DNA of 32,635 nucleotides, taken from contig NZ_JADGHT010000011.1 in assembly GCF_019683755.1 (NCBI RefSeq), positions 1 through 32,635 of the forward strand, written 5' to 3'. The position numbers were made by a program, and so were the translations under genes. A model generated the notes under the pieces. It did no database searches and was not told where the DNA came from. It saw only the letters and a program-made list of their open reading frames with translations. Positions 26,597 through 32,635 of the stretch are shown here, one piece after another (position 1 is the stretch's first letter; each line of letters begins with the position of its first letter). Source of the DNA: Thermogemmatispora sp. Its GTDB lineage: Bacteria > Chloroflexota > Ktedonobacteria > Ktedonobacterales > Ktedonobacteraceae.

Positions 26597-27310
26597 ATGA
26601 GCATCAAAGATCGAGTCGCTGTCATCACCGGAGCAGGCCGTGGCATTGGGCGCGCCACCGCTGAGCGCTTTGCGCGCGAAGGGGCCCGCCTCGTTCTGTT
26701 CAGCCGTACACCGGAGCATCTCGACGAAACGCGCGCGCGCGTCGAGCGTCAGGGAGGCAGCGCCCTCACCATCGTCGGCGATGTCGCCCGCGAGGAGGAC
26801 GTCGAGCAGCTCTTTCAACAGGCTCGCGCCCACTATGGGCGCGTCGACATCCTCATCAACAGCGCTGGCATCGTTGCCGTGCGCCCCTTTCGCGAAATGG
26901 ACACCGCCACCTGGGATCGGGTCCTGGCGGTCAATCTGCGCGGAACCTTCTTGTGCTGTCGAGCCGCCTTTCGCCTCATGGCCGAGCAGGGGCAGGGCGT
27001 CATCATCAACATCTCGTCGCTCTCGGGCGTCAAAGGCGTGGAAAAATTTCCGGGTCTGAGCGCTTACAACGTCTCCAAAGCTGGCATCGCCAGCCTGACC
27101 GAGATCCTGGCTCTGGAAGGAAAAGCCTACAATATCCGCGTCTGCGCCGTCAGCCCGGGAGCAGTCGACACCGACATGCTACGCCAGGCAGCGCCCCACC
27201 TCAAGCCTGGCATGAGCGCGGACGATATGGCAGAGATCCTGCTCTTCCTGGCCGACGACAGCGGGCGTATGCTCAGTGGCACCAACCTGGAAATCTACAG
27301 CAACGCCTAG
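26597..27310 (+). CDS. SDR-family oxidoreductase (FabG-like)
   Basis: TGAGRGIGRATAERFA, NSAGI, SSLSG...YNVSKAG, VCAVSPGAVDTDM. Confidence 0.95.
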   Translation: MSIKDRVAVITGAGRGIGRATAERFAREGARLVLFSRTPEHLDETRARVERQGGSALTIVGDVAREEDVEQLFQQARAHYGRVDILINSAGIVAVRPFREMDTATWDRVLAVNLRGTFLCCRAAFRLMAEQGQGVIINISSLSGVKGVEKFPGLSAYNVSKAGIASLTEILALEGKAYNIRVCAVSPGAVDTDMLRQAAPHLKPGMSADDMAEILLFLADDSGRMLSGTNLEIYSNA

Positions 27311-27540
27311 CCGTAGCGAGCAGGAAGCCAGCGAGGCCGTTGGCCCGGCTCGAGCAGTCCAGGCCGGACGGCTCCAGGAGAAGCTAGGGAAGCAGGTCCG
27401 GCCCGCCAGGCCAGCGGGAAAGAGAGGCAGCCCCCGACCGGGCCAGAGTCGACAGACAGAGATGGCCGTCGCTGGCCGTCTCAGATCCGATAGACAGGAG
27501 TCAGCAATTGAGGGGACAAGACGGGAGGACAGACGGGACT

Positions 27541-27975
27541 ATGGCAACAGTCTACTTAACACGTCGCGCCAGCTTCAGCGCCTCGCATCGACTCTGGAGC
27601 GAGGCCCTCAGCGAACGCGAAAACTGGGAACTCTACGGTAAATGCGCCAATCCCAACGGGCACGGGCACAACTACACCCTGGAGGTCACTCTGCGCGGCG
27701 AACCAGACCCGCGCACTGGGATGCTCATGAACCTGACCGAGCTGCGCGAGATTATGCATCGCGCCATCATCGACCAGGTTGACCACCGCCACCTCAACTA
27801 CGATGTACCCTGGCTACGTGAGAGCATTCCCACAACCGAAAACCTGGTCATCAAATTCTGGGAACGCCTTGAGACAGCGCTCCCGCCAGGCCTGCTCTAC
27901 GAGGTCAGGCTGATCGAAACCGACAACAATAGCGCTAGCTACCGAGGCGAGCGCCACCCACTCACTCATCCATAA
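27541..27975 (+). CDS. 6-carboxytetrahydropterin synthase / 6-pyruvoyl-tetrahydropterin synthase family
   Basis: ARRAS-type FSASHRLWSEALSERENWELYGKCANPNGHGHNYTLEVTLRG; DQVDHRHLNYD; Zn-binding His pattern preserved. Confidence 0.92.
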   Translation: MATVYLTRRASFSASHRLWSEALSERENWELYGKCANPNGHGHNYTLEVTLRGEPDPRTGMLMNLTELREIMHRAIIDQVDHRHLNYDVPWLRESIPTTENLVIKFWERLETALPPGLLYEVRLIETDNNSASYRGERHPLTHP

Positions 27976-29155
27976 GTGAGCGGAGGCGGGCTTTCCAATC
28001 GGTGTCGTTGGCAGCATCGTCGCTCTCGCCGATCGTCCAACTGCGGGCGCCATCGGTGAGACGGGTCGGCTGTGCTGTCAGCGGACGTGGAGAAGAACTG
28101 AGGGTACGCAGGGCAGACTGCGCGGCCTTGCGCACATCGTAGACGGGGTCCTGCAAGAGAGCACGGATCGCCTCGCGGCTGCTCTGGTGCCCCAAGCGGC
28201 CCAAAGCTCGCGCGGCAGCGGCGCGCTCATCGGAGGTCGGTGCCTTAAGCAAGGCTTCGATCTCGGGCGCCAGCCCGGTCAGCGAGAGATCGGCGATCAG
28301 CCGCAAGAGCCGGCTTCGACGCATTGGATGGCGCAGGCTGGCCAGGGCAGCACGACAATCGGCATAGATCTGCTCCTCGCTCAACAGCCCCTTCTCACGC
28401 GCCTCGGCTACCGCTAGCTCGGCGGGCAGCGAAGACGAGCCGCGCAGGAATGGCTCAATCCACTCAGCGACCGGCTCCAGCCCACCAACATACTCATGTA
28501 GCACTAGAATATCATGATAGTGCTCATCCAACCAGTAGTAGAGAGCTAGGGTCATCTCGGCATCTCGTGCCGCATAGGCCACCATCGCCGGTGGAAGGGG
28601 ACGCCGCGCCCAATCGGTACGCTGTAGACTCTTATCGAGATGAATGCCAAAGGCCCGCTGCAACATGGCCGCTAGCGATGACTCGTTCTGGCCGAAAATC
28701 GAGCGGCTTGCCGCCTCCAGATCAAAGTAGTGGGCTACATTCAGGCCGCGTTCGGCCATCACATGCAGATCAGCCCCCGCCCCATGTAGCAGAATACTGA
28801 TCTCAGGGTTTTCCGTGACCGCCGCCAAAGGAGAGAGATCGGCAAGACGCCAGGCATCAATCACAAAACACTGGCCATCGATCGCTAACTGCAGCAGGGC
28901 CAGGCGGTGGGAAGGACCATTCTCGCCCAGGAGCCGAGAGCGACCCTGGACGAACTCGGCATCGACTCCAATAATGCGGGCCGTGCGTAAGATCTCGACA
29001 GCATCACGCAATTGCTCCGGTCGCTCTACATAGAGCCGCCGCCCTTTAGCCGGCGGGCGACCGAGTGGAGGCGTCGGGCCAAGATAACCCGGCTGAACTT
29101 TTTCCTGCACGCCTGGTTCCGGCGAAGCATCTCTGTCTTTCAACGCTTCTGCCAT
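27962..29155 (-). CDS. RNase D-like DEDDy 3'-5' exonuclease with C-terminal HEAT repeats
   Basis: IIGVDAEFVQG, LLHGAGADLHVMAERG, MVAYAARDAEMTLALYYWL; C-term AAAARALGRLGHQSSREAIRALLQDPVYDVRKAAQSALRTL. Confidence 0.88.
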   Translation of the reverse strand: MAEALKDRDASPEPGVQEKVQPGYLGPTPPLGRPPAKGRRLYVERPEQLRDAVEILRTARIIGVDAEFVQGRSRLLGENGPSHRLALLQLAIDGQCFVIDAWRLADLSPLAAVTENPEISILLHGAGADLHVMAERGLNVAHYFDLEAASRSIFGQNESSLAAMLQRAFGIHLDKSLQRTDWARRPLPPAMVAYAARDAEMTLALYYWLDEHYHDILVLHEYVGGLEPVAEWIEPFLRGSSSLPAELAVAEAREKGLLSEEQIYADCRAALASLRHPMRRSRLLRLIADLSLTGLAPEIEALLKAPTSDERAAAARALGRLGHQSSREAIRALLQDPVYDVRKAAQSALRTLSSSPRPLTAQPTRLTDGARSWTIGESDDAANDTDWKARLRSLMDE

Positions 29156-29437
29156 CCTGGTCACAAAAGCTAGAAACGTTACCTGACTATCAACCTGGAG
29201 GTGTCTCCCACTATAGCAGATTTTCGCGCTGACGTACAGACCGCAGTTGCCAACCACTCAAGTAGGCCGCAGCCGCAGATCAGCCCAGCTTCGGCCCCTT
29301 CCTTTCCGCGCCGCCAAGCCCAACGCATAGGTTGTGGAACTATAACGGGATGTGGAGGGGCGCAGCCTCATCAGCTCAGCTACTACGGCCACGCCAGCGC
29401 CCTGCCTTTCTCAGTGCCCCACGGGCTAGCTCCAACC

Positions 29438-30025
29438 TTAGCCGGCCAGCCCCGGACGCCTGTCGCGGTCAACCAGTTCCAGCTTGCCGCTGACCACATC
29501 AATCACCAGGCCATGCACCGGGAGTTTGGGCAAGAAGGGACTGTTACGAATGAACTGCACGACCTCGCGGACATTCCCCTCAACATCGGAAAAGGCCCCC
29601 AACCAGCGCACCAGGCCCGCCTGATCGCTTAGACTATAGCGCTCAATCAGGCGCTGCGGCTCAACCCCCAGCGCTTGCATCGAGGCGGTCAGCGCCACTG
29701 GATCAACATGGGCGAGACCACAGTTAGTATGGCCGATCACCAGCACCTCGCGTACGCCAAGTAAATAGATGGCCCCCGCCAGCGAGCGGATCAAATCACT
29801 GTTGACCCCATCCCCCTCGCGCCCGGGGGCAGCCACCGTCGCCCCTGCGGTGCGCAGCTCAACCACATCGCCACGCTCCAGCCCGAGCGCCTGCTCTAGC
29901 AAGCCCACTAGGCGACAATCCATACAGGTGACCACCGCCGTCCGCCGGCGAGGCAAATGACTGAGCGCTGTCAGTTGATGCTCCTCAACAAAGCGGCGAT
30001 TATGCTCTAAAACCTCATCCAGCAT
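29438..30025 (-). CDS. beta-carbonic anhydrase family protein
   Basis: VVTCMDCRLVGLLEQALGL...VVELRTAGATV...VLVIGHTNCGLAHVD: C-x-D-x-R and H-x2-C zinc ligands. Confidence 0.93.
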   Translation of the reverse strand: MLDEVLEHNRRFVEEHQLTALSHLPRRRTAVVTCMDCRLVGLLEQALGLERGDVVELRTAGATVAAPGREGDGVNSDLIRSLAGAIYLLGVREVLVIGHTNCGLAHVDPVALTASMQALGVEPQRLIERYSLSDQAGLVRWLGAFSDVEGNVREVVQFIRNSPFLPKLPVHGLVIDVVSGKLELVDRDRRPGLAG

Positions 30026-30330
30026 GGCTTGTCTCTCTCGCCAAATTGTGTACCCACCCTCACGAAGCACTTCCCTCTCCCACCGCTGCAGTGGCCGATC
30101 AGCCCTTCACGCGAGCCGGAGACCAGGCGAACCAGGCGCGGCGCCCGAGCAGCGGGTAGGTCAATACCCTGAAGGGTGAGCGAATGCATCGATGGATGAG
30201 TTCCAGTGTAGCATAGTCGCCACAAACGTGCAATGCGCAGGTTCTACGGGCCAGCCCGCTTGCGAGACTGCTTATCTGGCCACACCAGCCTGACCGGCAA
30301 CCAGCAGCACCGGTGAGCCAGACAGCCCGA

Positions 30331-31137
30331 TTACTCCGGCTGGCGCTCAGCGATGGCCGCCTCTCCCTCAACGATAAAGACAATGCGCTCACAGATATTC
30401 GTGCAATGATCAGCGACGCGCTCCAGCTTATGAGCGATCCAAAGCAGGTAGGTGGCACGTTGCAAGATGCGTGGATCGCTCTGAAGGGCGGGAATGGCCT
30501 GCGCACCCGCCAGCATGGCCATCAGATCATGGCGTACCAAATGATAGCGCACATCAACCACATCATCCTCCTGCCAGAGATGGCGGGCAGCCGCCGCATC
30601 GCGCTGCGCAAAGGCCTGCATTGTGCCCTGCAAGACACGGCGCGCCTCCTGACCCAGATCAAGGATGCCCTGCATAATTGAGGCCTCGCTCACACGGTGA
30701 GACGCCTGCCGCCCTGCCGCCTGAGCTGCTGCCGGCTTCACCCCAGGATCGCCATCCGCTAGGTGACTATCGACCTCCACCTGCGAGGCGGCTTCTGTAC
30801 GCAGCGGCATCATGCGTAGAATAATCGTCGCAATGCCCGCCGCACCATCGCCAATGCGCTCCAGGTCACTGGCGATCGACAAGGCCGCTGTCAGATAGCG
30901 CAGATCCATACCCGCTAATGGCTGCTGAAGCGTGAGCAAACGGATCGTGTGCTCCTCGATCGCTGCACGCAGGCTATCGACACGCGCATCTGCCTCTATC
31001 ACCATGCCTGAGCGCGCCTGGTCGCCGGTGCGCAAAGCGTCGAGCGCGTTCTTGAGCGCCTCATCAACCATCGCGCCAAGCTGATTGATCTGCTGATCTA
31101 GCTCCTGTAGCTCTTTATCAAGCACTGTTCGCGTCAT
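30331..31137 (-). CDS. phoU: phosphate signalling complex protein PhoU
   Basis: MTRTVLDKELQELDQQINQLGAMVDEALKNALDAL...DLERIGDGAAGIA...KLERVADHCTNICERIVFIVEGE; AAGGAG RBS. Confidence 0.93.
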   Translation of the reverse strand: MTRTVLDKELQELDQQINQLGAMVDEALKNALDALRTGDQARSGMVIEADARVDSLRAAIEEHTIRLLTLQQPLAGMDLRYLTAALSIASDLERIGDGAAGIATIILRMMPLRTEAASQVEVDSHLADGDPGVKPAAAQAAGRQASHRVSEASIMQGILDLGQEARRVLQGTMQAFAQRDAAAARHLWQEDDVVDVRYHLVRHDLMAMLAGAQAIPALQSDPRILQRATYLLWIAHKLERVADHCTNICERIVFIVEGEAAIAERQPE

Positions 31138-31535
31138 CACTTTCTCTCCTTGCACAAAGTCAGCTCGCTGTGGGAAAGCAGACAGGTCTCCGCTCTGGCC
31201 TCCCCAGGCAGCAGAGTTTGCCTGCGCAGCCAACCGCTCAGCGTGCTAGCAGGCAGACAGGCAGCAGCTCGCTACCGCATGGCCCCGGCCTCCTTGCCGC
31301 TGCCGAGCCAGGCAGCTAGATGGCTGCCGGTTCTCACCCCGTTCAGTGTACCATATTTTTCTCCGAAAAGATAGAGTATTATTGCAATCTCCTCCTCTAA
31401 CCTTTAGGGATAGGAGAAAAGCACTGCAGCCGACCAGGCAGCGGCTCTACGCTTACAATTGACAGCCAGCGGCGGGTGATGGTAGAGTAGCAGCAGGTTC
31501 CACGCAGCTAGCTCGTACAAAGGGGATAGAAAGAC

Positions 31536-32387
31536 ATGGCAACACGGCGACTGCTGGGCGTCTTTGCCCATCCCGACGATGAAGGGAGCATGAGCGGTGC
31601 CTTTATCCTTTACGGTCAGGCAGGGGTTGAGACTGGGCTGGTCTGTGCCACGCGGGGGGAAGTAGGAGAAATTGCTGATCCTGTCCTCGCCACCCCAGAG
31701 AACCTTGGCCAGGTGCGCGAACAAGAGCTGCGCGCTGCCGCCGACGTGCTGGGCATAGGGCACCTCTGGTTTCTCGACTATCGCGACTCTGGTATGGCGG
31801 GCACACCAGACAACAACGACCCGCGCGCTCTCATCCAGGCCCCACCTGCTGACGTCATTGGCAAGCTGGTCGCCATTATTCGCGCTTTCCGCCCGCAAGT
31901 CATGGTGACCTTCGACGAAACGGGAGGATACGGCCATCCTGACCACATCGCCATCTACCGCTACACCACAGGCGCCTTCTACGCCGCAGCCGATGAGGCG
32001 CAGTATCCCGAGCTAGGGCCGGCCCATGCCGTTTCTAAGCTCTACTACACCGGCTTTCCGCGCAGCGGCATTCGTGTCCTTGCCGAATGGCTCAAGGAGC
32101 AAGATCTTTCCCTTGAAGGGACCGCCCTGCGTGGTAGCGACCTTGATCAGCTTGGCATTCCTGATGAACAGATCAGCGTCTTCCTTGATGTGTCCTCGGT
32201 GCTCGATCTCAAAGACCGTGCCTGGGCCTGCCATCGGACGCAGCTCGGGACAGTTGGCATTATGGCCCGCATTCCTCCAGAAATCCAGCGGCGCTGGCGA
32301 GGTTACGAGTGCTACCAGCTTGCCGCCACGCGCGTTGGTCCCGACTTGCCAGGCGAGAACGACCTATTCGCTCATATTCATAGCTAA
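31536..32387 (+). CDS. PIG-L/LmbE-family deacetylase
   Basis: LLGVFAHPDDEGSMSGAFILYGQAGVETGLVCATRGEVGEI; GYGHPDHIAIYRYT; TTGACA-N18-TAGAGT upstream. Confidence 0.93.
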   Translation: MATRRLLGVFAHPDDEGSMSGAFILYGQAGVETGLVCATRGEVGEIADPVLATPENLGQVREQELRAAADVLGIGHLWFLDYRDSGMAGTPDNNDPRALIQAPPADVIGKLVAIIRAFRPQVMVTFDETGGYGHPDHIAIYRYTTGAFYAAADEAQYPELGPAHAVSKLYYTGFPRSGIRVLAEWLKEQDLSLEGTALRGSDLDQLGIPDEQISVFLDVSSVLDLKDRAWACHRTQLGTVGIMARIPPEIQRRWRGYECYQLAATRVGPDLPGENDLFAHIHS

Positions 32388-32540
32388 ACTACAGAGCGCT
32401 TCCAACGTCCTTGCTCTTCTTTCGCCGGATGCGCTCGGCCTCTCGGCTCCGGCCCAAGCTGATCCGCTCCGCGGCAGTCAAGCGCTGGTCAGCCGCCAGG
32501 GAACAGGCTGCGCCCAGCGCCTCAGCCCGGTGTCACCGCT

Positions 32541-32635
32541 TTAATCTCCCAGCAAAGCCCGCTCACAGGCCCTGGCAAAGGCCCAGACAGAGGGATAACG
32601 TTGCTCCGGCTCATGAGCCAGTGCCCGTGCTAGCA
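32541..32635 (-). CDS. C-terminal fragment of a probable Ser/Thr protein kinase (partial, runs off window)
   Basis: Minus-strand reading gives LARALAHEPEQRYPSVWAFARACERALLGD*, resembling the end of a bacterial kinase domain. Confidence 0.55.
   Translation of the reverse strand, partial: LARALAHEPEQRYPSVWAFARACERALLGD

Overview
The composition and gene content suggest a GC-rich Chloroflexota/Ktedonobacteria-like chromosome (inference only; nothing in the window identifies the taxon). The left ~15 kb looks accessory. It holds an XRE regulator with an MmyB-like C-terminal domain, three membrane proteins of unknown function, two TPR proteins that may share a C-terminal module, three paralogous ~90-aa XRE proteins, two small unknown ORFs, and a 1526-aa protein with a TIR domain, a STAND-type P-loop NTPase and an alpha-solenoid built from alternating 33- and 40-aa units. 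The right ~17 kb is mostly housekeeping: uvrC, a FmdB-type zinc ribbon, an orphan histidine kinase, a PrxQ/Bcp peroxiredoxin, an aldehyde dehydrogenase, a DUF4388-like protein, a glycosyltransferase, an SDR, a 6-carboxytetrahydropterin synthase-like protein, an RNase D/HEAT fusion, a beta-carbonic anhydrase, PhoU, a LmbE-like deacetylase and the C-terminal end of a probable Ser/Thr kinase. Best candidates for something new are: (i) the XRE x3 / TPR x2 / TIR-STAND locus (~3.7-15.2 kb), including a ~67-bp conserved promoter-like element present twice; (ii) a promoter-hairpin-hairpin-hairpin leader or sRNA before the FmdB-like gene; and (iii) a recurrent class of long-arm inverted repeats just 3' of genes. 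No tRNA, rRNA, CRISPR array or transposase was recognised. All family calls were made by eye, without database searches.
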